Assembly (NCBI GenBank): GCA_027382625.1 | Contig: JAJKFJ010020864.1 | Location: 62,001 to 126,000, forward strand | DNA length: 64,000 nt | Direction: 5' to 3' | Source: Tetmemena sp. SeJ-2015 | Lineage: Eukaryota > Ciliophora > Spirotrichea > Sporadotrichida > Oxytrichidae | In this document: piece after piece, positions 52,318 to 64,000 of the stretch | How positions within the stretch are numbered: position 1 is the first letter of the stretch | Layout of the letters: every line of letters starts with the position of its first letter | Program-made: the position numbers and the translations under genes | Notes under the pieces: generated by a model | Databases searched by the model: none | Told to the model about the DNA's origin: nothing | What the model saw: the letters and a program-made list of their open reading frames with translations, nothing else

Positions 52318-54720
52318 TCAGTTCGTAATTATTTTGATGAGGAATATAGCACTTGTGATGTAGAATATGCAAATGTAAGTCCACACGTTGCTGCCCACAC
52401 ACTAATAATCTAAAATGGCAGTCTGTGCGTGCTCGTGAACTATATTACTCATCTCATTTGTAGTGGCTGACAGTAGGCTCGGTATATCATTCAAGTTTTG
52501 TGAAACAAGTGGTGCTATCCTCTAGCTGATAACAGTGCCAAACAATAATCTTAATAAAAATATATTGTTAAATAAGGCAGTTGCAATTGAAATTGTAAGA
52601 ATGACCAGGATAAAAGACTTGATGGTGTTCAGGAAATTTTCTCTCCAGTAGACAGCTCTGTCAATCAGTGGGAACACGAACACGCAGTGCAGCAGTGACT
52701 AAGAAAACTGATAGACTACCAAAGCGCCAGAGAATACAGCATTTAGTAAGAAGTACACTACTTTCAGATTAAACCAAAGAGAGGGAGTTTCTTGCTTCAA
52801 ACTTATCAGTTTAAACAAGATCAAGAAAGCACTACTCAAAGTTACAATTGTGAAGAGAGTTGCTGAAGTAAGTTCATCCTTTGACTATTAAGATCCGAGG
52901 CAGATATCATTTCTAGTTGACTTGATGCCTAAATATTCTATGTAAAAACCTGGAAACAGTAAGAACAAATATCCAAGAGCATAAGTGCCGATTGTGAAAA
53001 TAAAGGCCCATCTCATTGAGGCTTTATCATCAGAGTACCCTTAGAATATTTCATCTATAATTAAGATAGAATTAAAAGAAGCTATCTTGTCGATTGCTTC
53101 TATTCAAAGCAGTTGGGACAAAGAATCCCCAGAGGATCATTACAATAGGGTAGACGAAGTTTGAATTAGAAATGAAAGTGCCTTTTGAGGTGAGGATGTA
53201 GAAGTAAAAGCCAGCATGCAATTGCTCATCTAATTAATCATTCACTCTGTAAAGTGACTCAAGTAAATTCATGAGGTTGTTAAATTTTTCTCTCTCAGTT
53301 TGTTGCAATATAATGAATTGTAGAAATGTTAATATAAAATTTGCTTTTGTCTTGAGTCATAAGATCCCTTGAGAGTAAGTGAATGAATTCCATATTCTAT
53401 AAAATGAGTGTGGGGCAAATGAGGTCTTCCCACATATTGATTCTTTATACTCTCAATCATTTGCAAGAAAAAATCAAATTCTTAGAAAGAAAGTGCCTTT
53501 GGGGCTTGTTCTCATGTCAAAAACTGGCATTAGTTAATTAAGGAATTCCATATAACCTTCTCGTATATTTTGAGAGCCCCATTATATAGCTTTATCTAGA
53601 TAGCTATTCTTTTTGAAATAATATGGAAGTGAAAAGTCATACGTGAATTTCAAATTAAATTTAATTATAGACAAGATCTTTAATAAAGAAGAAGTTTTTT
53701 AGTAGAATTTCAATTCAATATTCAATAGAATAAATTATTATAGTTTGAATCCATTCTTCTCAATAGCTTTAGTTGTCATATCAAAGAAGTCTACATCTGA
53801 GAGTTGTGAATTGATTCCATCAGCTAATACAGATAATCTATTATATTCAGGATTGTCATTTAGGACCAATGCGTAGGCCTAGCGGAGATATCCGCATCTC
53901 CCCTCAATCTTTGTATTAAAGTAGTTTCGTTAAGAATAAAAGAGTTCATATTTAAACAGCATTCGTTCTTCAGATTAGTGCTAGCTTTGATAGAAGTAGT
54001 CTTCTAGGAATTCTTTGACGCTCAAAGAGTAATCAGTCTCCTCGTAGAATAGAACTAAGATGTCCTTGCTCTACCATTTAGGCTATTGTCTGAGCCATAC
54101 CTCAAGAAAGGCTATACCAGTAGCCACTGAAGTTCTGTGGTTTAGAGGTATTGCAAGTAAATTGCACTCGTTGCCATACCCTCGCTCTGAGCGAAGATAA
54201 GCATAAATATTGTATCTATCTCGTGAAGAAGAAGATAAATAGTGAGGAATATATATTATTGAATAATTCTATTAGTTTTAAGATGAAGCCCCTTTTAAGT
54301 TGAGATGCTAAAGATATACTTCTGCCTTTTAACTCAGTCTCTCCATGATTATCTGTCTATAATTGTTCAGAATTACAGCTTCCTATTCTGATATATCCTT
54401 TTGCGCCTTTTTAGTCTTTTAATTATTTTGAGGTTTCAAGTTGTCATAGCTTTTCAATTACTCTAATTGAAATAAATGCAGAATTTAATGATAAACTCCT
54501 AGATTGTTTTGTAGATTGAAAAGCCAGTGTTGTCTTAGCCAAATGTAGCCTGGAGGTAGCTTCCATTTAGTGCATTTTCACTAGTGAACACATTGCGTGA
54601 GATGTAAGGGAATGTAATTAGCCATATGATTCCAAGGATAGCCATAAGTCTGAAGAATCTGCTTACGAAGGGATAGTTTTCCTTGTTCACGAAAAGCTTG
54701 CGTAGTTTTTACCGCAGCAT
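52318..54720 (-). CDS. GPAA1: GPI transamidase component GPAA1/Gaa1
   Basis: ATG 54720 to TGA 52318-52320. A short basic N-terminus precedes a transmembrane helix (Leu-Met-Ala-Ile-Leu-Gly-Ile-Ile-Trp-Leu) and Ser-Glu-Asn-Ala-Leu, as in Gaa1. The lumenal domain has Tyr-Gly-Asn-Glu-Cys-Asn, Val-Leu-Phe-Tyr-Glu-Glu-Thr-Asp-Tyr, Ile-Glu-Gly-Arg-Cys-Gly and Gly-Ile-Asn-Ser-Gln-Leu-Ser-Asp-Val-Asp. Tyr-Gly-Ile-His-Ser-Leu-Thr-Leu-Lys-Gly follows, and several hydrophobic helices close the protein. The subunit binds the GPI lipid in the ER transamidase complex that attaches GPI anchors; ciliates use these for surface antigens. Frames change near 54470, 54300, 53930, 53700-53560, 53370-53310, 53230, 53130-53050, 52900 and 52560. 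The gene is therefore heavily interrupted; I did not fix the pointers. Confidence 0.85.
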
Positions 54721-54811
54721 CTTTAAACTATTTTAAATTTGGTTTTATTAAATTGAGTTCAATTTTCAAAAACAAGTCGACATTTGTTATTTTGTAAATC
54801 AGATAATAAAA

Positions 54812-56152
54812 TGCAAAATTCCAAAAACATATCTAACAATTTCAACAGCCATTAATCCCAGTCATTCTCTCCCATGCGAATAAACAATGATGATGAGGAA
54901 GAGTTGATTAAAAAATTGATTTTAAACTCATGATGAATTCTAATTTATTAGATAAGAAATTTATTACAATAACTGATTTCCAAATTATGAAAAAATATCT
55001 AGCATAATATTTCTTTGTTAAAGTTTATTAAAATACAAAGTAAAAATTTCAGAGAGTTTTATAAAACTAGAATAATTTAAGAAGTGCATTTTTGATTAAC
55101 TTATATATGAATAACTTATTTATCTTTTATATAAGTTGAGTGGTGCTATGTTGAATGATTTAAAGAAAGAGTTGGAACAGTTTCCTTCCCTAATGCATGT
55201 GAAAAAGAAAGACATAATGAATGTTTTAAAAGAAAGACTAGACCAAAGTGAAACTCATATGATTTAGGAAAGTGTGGTCGAAGCAGTCAAAGCTTCCAGA
55301 CCTTTGTTCTACTAGTTTTTTGATACTCTCTACAAGAAAATTCATTTTTATTTTTTCAATAAAAATTTTTAATTTAAAGAGGTCAAAAGAAGTGGAACAA
55401 ATGATAGATGACAAAAGCAACTTAAATTAGCAGAGAAAGAAAACAGAAGCTTAAAAAGACTTAATACTGGCTAGAAGTCTGGCTATGAAAATAAAAGCAA
55501 CGCATCAACGCCTTAAGATAGCAAGCAAAGAGCCAAGAGCTAGACATCAACTTATAAAAATTCCATAGCAAGTCCTCTCAATGCAAGTCCAAGCATGCAT
55601 ACCGCCAAATAAATAAGAGCTTTCTAATTTTAACAAAATCAGGCAGCTGTTCCAAGAACCAGAATAAATCACCCACTCCAATCACCTTTAAATAATTCAT
55701 CGCCTCTCAGGAGAACGCAAACACTTTATTCACGAACCCCTATCGCAAATACTGCTAATAATTAAGCCTGGAAGTTTTCGCCAATTAAGAGATAGAAAAA
55801 TGATTCGTGACAGGAAGTTACATAATCTCATCTTTATTAAATAAGAAATAATTTATTTTCGTCAAATCCCATTTATTTAGTTGATCTTAACAAGAGCCCA
55901 AAAGCAACAGTAAAGTAAGAACTAATTAACGAAGCGTCCAATGAAAAAGACTCTGAGGAATCTTATAAACTATAAAATAAAACTTTGAAGAGAGACATCA
56001 GTGAGGAGATTCCTCTTTTCTCTTCCCATAAAAAAATTTAGAAGGAGAAGATAGGTCTAATGAAGAAAAAAGATTTAAATCCATTAAGATCAATATTAGA
56101 TTTCTAAGATTATATATAGTTTTAAATTTTAATGGAAATAACTAAATTTTGA
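54812..56152 (+). CDS. Unrecognised protein: helical N-terminus and Ser/Asn/Pro-rich tail
   Basis: A first segment (ATG 54812) is Asn/Ser/Gln-rich with Asp-Asp-Glu-Glu-Glu. After an AT-rich insert (about 54930-55140) comes a helical unit, Leu-Lys-Lys-Glu-Leu-Glu-Gln-Phe-Pro-Ser ... Asn-Val-Leu-Lys-Glu-Arg-Leu-Asp-Gln-Ser. Another AT-rich insert near 55330-55375 is followed by a coiled coil and then a long Ser/Asn/Pro-rich tail (Ser-Pro-Leu-Asn-Ala-Ser-Pro-Ser-Met). The last TGA is 56150-56152. In-frame TGA codons at about 55405 and 55808 mark further IESs. No family could be assigned. Confidence 0.45.
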
Positions 56153-56319
56153 TTTTACTTTAATTCCAATTAATTATGATCGATTGCTTGTTTATAAAAT
56201 ATTCTATAACCAAGGAGGTTACAAGATCTTACTTAGAAATTGATTCGAGATTATCTAGTCCTCTTAGAAGGATATAAGATCAAAGGACCAACATATTATA
56301 TTTATCCTTGTCATAATAA

Positions 56320-59300
56320 ATGACTAACCAGAGATCAATACTGATGAAAGGAGATCAAAGCAAAAGCTAGTTTGAAGTTTTTGAAGAGATTGATGAATAT
56401 TCTCACTCCTTAGACAGAGAAGCTCTACTAGAGATGGAATTAAATAAAGTGAAGAACTCATATAGCTCTATCTACTATATTCAGAATATGCTCAAATGCT
56501 TTTACCAGGATGATCTTTTTGAACAGATTGTGTAATCTATATCAGATGATGTATTAAAAAAGTTAGATTACAAGAAGGAAGAACAACAGAAGCCCATCAT
56601 TGATATGTTTAGAATTAACTTTAAGCTATAAGAGATTTTCAATCTTACATTAGAAGGGCAAAAGTAGCAGTCAAACAGTTTGTAAAAAATGATAGCTGAG
56701 AAGAGATCAAGAGAAGCAATAGATCCTGAGTAACTATAATTAAAAATTGCTCAGCTATAGTAGAAACTAGAAAAGCAGAATAGAGACTACTACATGGAGT
56801 TGGATGTTTACAGAAGTTAGTTGAGAAAGTCTTAGGCAGGAGGAATCAGTACCAAAGACCTCAGAGACTTGAAAAAGGAAGTTCTTGAAGTGAGGTTGTT
56901 TGATGAGTGCGACTAGATTCCTGAAGAGTAATTAAAACTCATGAATCTAAAAATCACAGACTTGCAAAACCTATACGCTAAGCAAGTTTACATGCAACTC
57001 TAGGCACAAAAAGTCTTGCTGATCAAATTAAATGCTTTCGAGAAACTTAAGCCTCAGCGAATTGAAATTAAGATACATTTAGATTTAGATTTAAGCAATA
57101 CTGTTTAATAGACTTGGATTTGGATGAGATAGTCTCAGCCTTGCCAGCTTTAGAGGCAGATCCTCACAAACTATGGGAAATTATGGAAAAGCATTATAGA
57201 GCAAACTTCTTTGATGGAGTTATTCTGAAGAAGTATGGATAGTTATTTGAAGATAAAAATGAAGGGGAGTTTGTTGACCATCTCAAAATAGTTAGAGACG
57301 AAGTAAAGTAAGAAAGCTAGCTGCTAGCGATGCACTATGAGTTTAATAAATCAAATTATTACTAATCTGAATTTATATGAGGAAGTTATTAAGCAACTTA
57401 AGGCTGAGTATAACGATAAAGTTATTGAAGCAAGAGAATCTAAAGCTGCTTACCTTGGTGCTTATAAAAAGGCTTTTGATGAAGCTGATGAACAGGCTAG
57501 AAACCAGTATTGATTTTAATTTAGTATGAAGAGAGGGAGCGACTGATTTTTTCAAGGTGGGAGCAAGAAAGGGCTGGCCCTTGATGGAAGAGATGGCCCT
57601 GAGCAAGAGAAATAATATGCTCATTTTGAAGTGCAGCTTGCTCAAAAAGAAGTTTAAAGGGTTTGTCTTTCGTTGGACCACCTTTAATAAGATCAACAAG
57701 ATGAAAAAATTTGACAAAGACTCCTACGACTTTATAAAGGCAAATTTAGAGGTATAAGAGTGGCTGAAAGTAGATATAGATTTTAGAGTTGAAGCTGCCA
57801 AAAAAGGTTATGAAAGAGAAAGTTAGAAAGGCTTAAGATCTTTACTATCAAACACTTAATGATAGATAATTACATGATGACATGTATGTATTTTAATGAC
57901 ATAAGTGATATGAAGTTCCAGAAGAAAAATTTAGAAAGACTATTGTAGTAAAAGCAGGCTTTAGTATAGGAACTCTTGAACAAGGAAATGGTGCTGTAAA
58001 ATAATCTCAGATACACGAAAGAGCGGAATAGAGAGTTACAGGAAAAGGGGCCCTAATGTTCTAAGCAATGATAAAAAAGAATCTAAGATAGCTGGTCAGG
58101 GGCTTGAAGATAAATATGCGTTCACTAAGTATACGCCTTGACAAAATGTTTATTAGCACATTTTATAAATGAAGGACTTGCAAAATATGTCAATACTAGA
58201 TTTGAAGCATGTGTTTGGAATGACTGAGAGAACCATCTATAAAAATCGGTTGGTTGATGAAGTAATGGAAGTAGTCAAGAAGCTTCACAAAAAGATGAAA
58301 CGATTAAATGCAGAGTGTACTATGCACAGCAGGGCAGTAGATATATCTCACAGGGGCGTTGGGACGGAACTAAGAAATTTAACAAGAGATATAGGCTACA
58401 CTCAAGACTATGGAGAAGGAATATTGGTACATCAGGAAACGCAGATTACTCATATTTTATACTTGTTTAGATGGATAAAGTTGTGATGTTTGGGAAAGAG
58501 ATCTAAACTGAAGAAAGTATTATGAAGCCTATGATGAAAAATATTTAGATAGAGTAAGTTGATAACTAATGGAATACAGGGCAGCAAGATCATGTAGGAA
58601 AAAATAGCTCTTAACGTTAAAATGGCAACGTTAATCATTTAGGATCCAAGAATCCAGTTGAAGCTTTGAAGAGATAGTCTAAGAACCAATTTAACTTATT
58701 TTTACTCCAAAAAGACTCATAACTAACCTCTTTTAGGAGCTCTTAATAAATAGTACCCAAATCAAATATGGGAAAAGCTGATGCAAGATCTAGCTAACCA
58801 TACCAGCATCAATCAAAAAGCCAAAGTAGGAATCAGAAATTAGGAGGAGCTTCTTAAATTTCATCTTCTTAGAACATAGACAAGAGCCAAAACTTGAGTA
58901 TAAATCTTGGAGATGCAATTAGCAATAACGAGTCAAGTTTAAGTAGCTCTCATTAAATTTAGTGTATGTGGCTTATTTTCTAATTTCATGTTAAGATTTA
59001 AGATGATCCTCATAATAGAAGGTAGTCTAAGAGCTTCAGAGGAGATGAAATTGAAAGTAGTAATCACATGTCAAGTTAAAACCATTTGAGGAATTCTTCT
59101 TAAACTCAGGCTATGAATACTCTCAATAAAATTATTTTTTCCTCAACGATGGTGAGAAATAAGAAAGAGCGGATAGAAAAAGCAAGTTTAAAAACAATGC
59201 TTAAAATTCTAAGAAGATTCATGGAGCTCATATTCACTTTTAAGAGACAGATGTTTACGACAAATAGAATGATGAGGAAGATGGAACTGTTAAGAACATT

Positions 59301-59923
59301 AAAATGAGATATATATTTGCTATTTTATAAACAGACGGAGGTCAAAGAGCAATACGAGAACTATTTAATCGATAGAAAACGATGACTCATTTCATCTTGC
59401 AAGAGAGGATGCTGACCATGATACTTAGGGACATTCTTTGTCTGATATTTCTATTCTTCCACCTACAAGATCAGCATTAGAACCAACTAACGAATCTGCA
59501 TTTGGAAAGAATAGATCTAGAATATCAAAGCGCAGAGCTTCTGTAAATCCTACTTAGCTTCTAAGATAAAAATACTCACCTCAAAATGTTCCCCAGGTGT
59601 TTTCACGACTATGGAAACATAATCAGACAAGAGAGGAAAAGTTGAAAGCTTATAGGGATATAAGCAGAGATAGAGATAATTAGGTATGGACTCAAAAGAT
59701 GGCAGGCAATAACTCACTCCAAAAGACTTTAAAGTATTGTAGAACTAAATAAGTTTTTAAAAGCAAAGACCGAGGCGAAGAAACTTAAAGAGAAAAATTA
59801 AGTACATACAGGCTACTCCTATTCTCTTTCATAATTTTTTATTTAGATATCTATAATATATTAGTTCACTTATCCATTATGCAAACGACAAAAGTCTTTC
59901 CATAAATCTTTGAAAAGAAATGA
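56320..59923 (+). CDS. Long coiled-coil protein, many small IESs
   Basis: ATG 56320; about 1000 residues after removing inserts. The first ~260 residues are one open frame of heptad-rich helix (Met-Glu-Leu-Asn-Lys-Val-Lys, Leu-Lys-Ile-Ala-Gln-Leu-Gln-Gln-Lys-Leu). After a 29-bp IES comes Leu-Asp-Glu-Ile-Val-Ser-Ala-Leu-Pro-Ala, then more coiled coil through 57117-57750. IESs lie at 57506-57527 and 57575-57600. More Gln/Lys/Glu-rich helix follows at 57920-58070, and an ordered part with Leu-Asp-Leu-Lys-His-Val-Phe-Gly near 58190. A Ser/Asn-rich charged tail runs to about 59923. Composition suits a cytoskeletal or basal-body protein, but no family is recognised. Several breaks after 57900 are unresolved. 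Confidence 0.6.
57088..57121 (+). other. IES in coiled-coil gene, 29 bp, pointer GATTT
   Basis: GATTT at 57088-57092 and 57117-57121 (an extra copy at 57082 allows a 35-bp version). Removal links Ile-His-Leu-Asp-Leu-Asp to Leu-Asp-Glu-Ile-Val. Confidence 0.82.
57506..57527 (+). other. IES in coiled-coil gene, 17 bp, pointer AGTAT
   Basis: AGTAT at 57506-57510 and 57523-57527. Removal deletes a TGA and gives Arg-Asn-Gln-Tyr-Glu-Glu-Arg-Glu-Arg-Leu. Confidence 0.85.
57575..57600 (+). other. IES in coiled-coil gene, 19 bp, 7-base pointer TGGCCCT
   Basis: TGGCCCT at 57575-57581 and 57594-57600. Removal deletes a TGA and gives Glu-Arg-Ala-Gly-Pro-Glu-Gln-Glu-Lys-Gln. A GC-rich 7-base match is unlikely by chance here. 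Confidence 0.92.
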
Positions 59924-60125
59924 TTTTAATTCCTGGGGCTTTTTTGTTTCAGCAAATTTTTTCCTTGCAATTTGTTCATGTATTTTTAAGATAACTCATA
60001 ATTTAATTTTATCATCTACTATATTTTTATTGCTTTATTTGCTGACTTACCAAGGGATGTAAATTTTTAAAGATCCTGATAGTGGGCAATGTTTTGTGCA
60101 TATCGATGAACTCCGATAAAACGTG

Positions 60126-61656
60126 ATGCAAAGCACCAACTCTAAAGACCCCCAGCATTATCTGAATCCTTCCCAAACTTATAAGCCAGAGGACATCTTT
60201 TAATCAACCCTTACTCATATCAATAGCTCCAAGGATAACTAATACCATAATCAGATTAAAAATTACTCTAGCTTATCTAGGAATAATGCCACAAAATAGT
60301 CAATGTACTTATCAGAGCAGATAACTTAAACTACTCTTCAATAACCCTAGATAGTGTAGGGTGGCACTATTTAAGATAATATCCATTCAAAGTCACTCTA
60401 TAAGTCATCTCGTGTGCAAAGTTCTAACCAAAGGTCAAGATAAAAATAACTATAAGATTTATAATTATGATGATAGCATTTGGAAGGTAGACATTTAACA
60501 GTCCAGTCAAATATGTTCCTAAACAATAACTCCTCTTTTGAAACTTCTCCAGATCAAGCAGCTAATAAATTAATAGATCCAATTGCCTTAAACATTAAGC
60601 AGACAGATTAATTAAACCCTAATCAAGCAATCAAAAGCTTCAATACAAAATTAGATCCAGCAAACTTCGAAAACAATCCAGGGTAGGATATTCAACTATC
60701 AGATAACTAATATAAGCAGATGATAGTTGATAAAGACAAAGGCGAAATATCTCTTCCATAATTTAAATAGAAAAAGAGACCACATACTGGACTCAGAAAC
60801 TATAACTTACCTCGTTCAAATAAGCAACAGTAATTGATTGCAAAGGAAGTTTCACAAAAAGCTCCAGTTTATTAAACACATCTTACCAACTATAACAGCA
60901 CTAATTAAAATTTAAATTATTTATCTCTATCATAAATAGTCACTAACACACATTCATAGACATTTAAGTAACCCGATAGAAATTAAAGCTTAGTAGGTAC
61001 AGTTAGCTTTAGCGCTTTGAGTGGTAATCAAAAGGACGGTCCTTTATAGGCTCGTCAAAATGCTTTATCTACAAATGTTTCCAATCAACAAATTGTTTAT
61101 TCACTAATTTTAATAACTTAAAATTACAGATTAAAGACTAAGAAAGGAACTAGGTTCATAAGTAATAAGTGCCAAGCAATAAAACTCATACTTAGTTTCA
61201 AATTCAAGCCGAATCCAAAGCTAGCTTTAGCAGTAGTATCAACTGAAGCAATTCGGTTTGATGGGACAGACTCTAAATTCAAATTTTGGAGTGCCCAATA
61301 AGAAATTGAGTACGGGTCTAGATACAAATATTTGGTTTGATGGTGAATAAAAGATAGACTCCTTTTAAGAAAGAGATTAAAGCTATAATATCAAGGATGC
61401 TGAAGAGCCTGAGAAGCACAGAGCAAATTAACAAAGCTTAAAAACTTTTTAAAATAACTAGAGAGCTATAGTTGAACGTAAAATCGCTCATGCTAAAAGT
61501 CAAGAGAGCGTAAGAGCAATCTAAAATCACAGCTAGATTCAGATTCAGCACTTTGAACCTTATCCTTTGTCTAAAAATAGATAAAATTAGGAAAATCAAA
61601 TGCTTATGAAGAACAAATACCTCAGAAACAATATCAAAATTTCTTAAAACATCTGA
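60126..61656 (+). CDS. Gln/Asn/Ser-rich protein, unrecognised
   Basis: ATG 60126 opens a frame of about 115 codons (Ser/Gln/Asn/Tyr-rich) to a TGA near 60468. A second frame from about 60478 is open for nearly 300 codons and has the same composition, so one short unresolved IES lies around 60460-60480. A third segment (61250-61656) has Phe-Gly-Val-Pro-Asn-Lys-Lys-Leu-Ser-Thr-Gly-Leu, then a charged Lys/Glu/His-rich tail ending in Tyr-Leu-Arg-Asn-Asn and TGA 61654-61656. An AT-rich insert near 61110-61240 separates it. TAA/TAG Gln codons are very frequent. No family is recognised. Confidence 0.55.
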
Positions 61657-61699
61657 ATTCGTTTTTTGTTGAAATAGTTATTAACTGCATGAGAAGTTG

Positions 61700-64000
61700 A
61701 AATAATCTAATGCTTTATAATGTAAAAATAAATTCAAACTTTTCTAAGTCTGAGTGTCCCTCTTCTCATAGGAGATGCACTCATGTTCAAAGGGCTACTC
61801 TTGTCATCACTGAAAGAGCCATTTTAGTTTTAGTAAAACTTGCTATTAGAATTCGTATTTGTCTGGTTGTTGTGAATATTCTGAAGAGGATTATTATTGT
61901 TATATTGGTTTTACTAGTTAATTTTCTTGCCTGCTGATATGAACTGCTTTCCCTGATTGAATTTATTCCTCATGTATGTGTAGAAAGGTAATGACTCTAA
62001 ATTCCTTTCCATAATAATTTCCTTTACAGCACTCAGTCCAAGTAGTTTTGAACCCTTCAAGTGCTCATATATAAATTAAGTTACAATTATGAAACAAATT
62101 TCTTCATTATCTTCTAAGAACTCAAGAGCATCTTTAAAAAGTTTGCTCACCTGCTTTTCATCTTCCAGAGATTGCATTATTCCGATTCCTGACCCACCTC
62201 CGAAAATATTCAAGTCATCTTTCATCAGATTTGCAAACTACTAAACAAATATATAATTACTGCTAGTTGATTCCCCCTTTCTGATAAAAGTCATCATACT
62301 TTTTGAAGAGTATCTCTATCTCTGTTGATAGTTAATCCATATAATCATCGTAAACTTCTAGCACAAATTGAATGAACTATGCCTTTGATACTAAGTATAA
62401 TCGCACCTTGCCCATGAAATCATTCTAAGTCAGCAGCAAAGATTGCAAGCTATACTGAGAAATCAATCCAAGAGAATCTCTAGACTTATTCTATGTCTCT
62501 TTCTTGTCTTTAAATTCGTGATTCACTGAGTTCCCATAGAGTAAAATTTAATTTCTATTCTAAGTTAATTAAGGATGAGTGCATTATTTCCAGTTTGATT
62601 AAGATTTGGGCTATGAGTAGCTATACTCTATCTTGCATTTTAGGATTTGTCTGAATCCTTGATATGAATATAGAAGTTCTAACCCATTTTTGGACTAGCA
62701 CCATCAGTCCCTTATTTTATTAAATTCTGTAGAAAGTATCTTCTAAGGGCAGTAACTTCTGCCTGACTAAAGTTGATATTGAATCTATCTGTAAGAGCAC
62801 TCACCATTTTCGAAAACCTCAGCCGTCCCTTGTCTTTGTAATCTATAGTATCGAGGAAATATTTCTAAGTCAAATCCAAACTTTGCTAACTTGGCTGTCA
62901 TCTTCATCTGTGCTAACTCAAGGAACAACTGCTCATTTTCAAAATCTGTGTCTATTGAAGATACATCATCGTCTAAAAGTACATATTTACAAAAATTTTA
63001 TTATTAAAGTGGCCCAGGCTTGAGAGATTGCAAAAGCTTGATTACTACAGGGTTATCAACAGCACCTTAAGAGGAGGAGTACTTTTGACATCAACTCTAA
63101 TAAATCAAAGATATTAACTTGCCCTCCAGTGTTGAAAGCGTCTCCCACGAGATTCAAATCGATTCTTGATAGTCTTCTTACTGGAGACACATCTCCCCTT
63201 ATACTACCTGTTTTCATAAATTTATGGGAATATAGATATAAAAAAAATACACTCTATTTTCATAAGGCTTTGAGAGTCAGTGAAAATTATTTTTGCAAAA
63301 ATACAGAGATGCTGCTTATTTATTGACCATGCTTTGCTTACTGAGGGATAGGAGTTACCCAAAGCATTTAGCAATTAAATTGCATACTAGTTATCCTTCT
63401 CAGAATACCAATATATTCTCTGCATTAAATTAGAACTATTAATTTAAAGTTTTAGCATTATTTAATCGTAGTTCCTCTAGGCAATATTTCTAAGTCCATA
63501 TTAGGTGAGCAAGAAATCGAATAGATACTCTTTGAATTCGAATATCTTCCTCACATTGGATAATAGCAGTAAAATTTATTTTTAACATGAGGTTGATAAT
63601 TAGAATTCAACTACTACAGTTGATAGTATTGGCTGCTCTCATTGACTTCAAATCTAACCATCTCTTCCATCGCAGTCTCAACCAACTTGAGAATAGCTGG
63701 GTCTCCTAATTTTTAATTGTACTGCTATAGACTTGAGTTTGTAGAGATCCCAACCGCTACTGACTAGTTTTATACTCCGTTAGCCAAAAGCATATTTCTT
63801 GACAAGTTTAGAGCAGACTACTTAAAATAAAAAAATTAATGAAAGAGGGAACTTAGCTTCGTTTTCTAAAGACTGTTTAGGCATAATAAGAACTTTGCGA
63901 TTATTAACTATAGTACCTCTCCTTTTGTTGCCTTAGCCAAGCATTTAATCTGCTATTGAACTAAATGGCTCTTTGATAAGTGTGAGCTGTGTTTAAACAC
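61700..64000 (-). CDS. Unrecognised helical protein, partial at window edge
   Basis: On the minus strand, segments with good protein character occur at about 63730-63590 (Leu-Gly-Asp-Pro-Ala-Ile-Leu-Lys-Leu-Val-Glu-Thr) and 62960-62800 (Phe-Leu-Glu-Leu-Ala-Gln-Met-Lys-Met-Thr-Ala-Lys-Leu). Others lie at 62440-62280 (Ile-Gln-Phe-Val-Leu-Glu-Val-Tyr-Asp-Asp) and 62210-62000 (Leu-Glu-Asp-Glu-Lys-Gln-Val-Ser-Lys-Leu-Phe). The order suggests one gene reading from beyond 64000 down to about 61930. Gaps between the segments are AT rich and the frames differ, as with the other IES-bearing genes. I could not place pointers or name a family. Confidence 0.45.

Noticed and set aside
1..64000. Reading the window with the standard code, giving only short frames of 60-170 codons
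   Set aside because: Known families (ZMAT2, CFAP57, kinase, ACOX, PSMB7) continue straight through TAA and TAG and end at TGA; the short frames are pieces or shadows.
1..64000. Paramecium or Euplotes origin
   Set aside because: Their IESs are TA-bounded and Euplotes reads UGA as Cys. Here junction repeats vary in sequence and TGA is the stop.
1..64000. tRNA, rRNA, CRISPR arrays and bacterial-style promoters
   Set aside because: No cloverleaf with a T-arm consensus, no rRNA-like sequence and no regular repeat-spacer array was seen; the gene structure is eukaryotic.

Overview
The window reads as germline (micronuclear) DNA of a hypotrich spirotrich ciliate of the Oxytricha/Stylonychia/Tetmemena kind. 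Three lines of sequence evidence support this. First, real protein families are readable only if TAA and TAG mean glutamine and TGA is the sole stop. Second, many genes are cut by short AT-rich inserts flanked by a direct repeat (pointer) of 2 to 10 bases; removing the insert plus one repeat copy restores both the frame and the conserved protein. Third, these pointers vary from gene to gene (TGCGT, TAACAA, AATATTGT, a 10-base one), unlike the uniform TA of Paramecium or Euplotes. I worked out about 35 such internally eliminated sequences (IESs), from 11 to about 650 bp. Ordinary GT-AG introns of about 32 to 113 bp are also present, so both kinds of interruption occur, sometimes in one gene.

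Layout. 1-10.2 kb: 3' end of a plus-strand gene, a symplekin-like gene (-), ZMAT2/SNU23 (+), the ciliary gene CFAP57 (-) with seven IESs, and a small gene upstream of it. 10.2-15.3 kb: two small unrecognised genes and an IES-rich protein kinase. 15.4-21.5 kb: a tandem array of four acyl-CoA-binding protein copies, one intact, two frameshifted and one decayed, with repeated flanks and a 0.8 kb inverted-repeat element. 21.7-29.5 kb: a DNAJB12/14-type ER chaperone, an E2-fold protein, two unrecognised low-complexity genes and a codon-biased membrane protein. 29.8-35.8 kb: a long Q/N-rich plus HAT-repeat gene and a TAF8/TAF3-type histone-fold gene. 35.8-41.6 kb: a PX-WD40 gene, a small helical gene, a Ser/Gln-rich gene and a WD40 gene. 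41.9-47.4 kb: acyl-CoA oxidase, proteasome beta-2 (PSMB7) and a SABATH methyltransferase. 47.4-49.4 kb: no gene seen. 49.4-64 kb: an unrecognised gene, GPI transamidase subunit GPAA1, and four unrecognised Q/N-rich or coiled-coil genes.

All protein segments (MDSs) whose order I resolved are in linear order and on one strand, so I saw no proven scrambling, though several genes still have unexplained breaks. The genes are unrelated housekeeping, ciliary and signalling genes, as expected if each becomes its own macronuclear nanochromosome. No rRNA, tRNA, CRISPR or telomeric repeat was seen.
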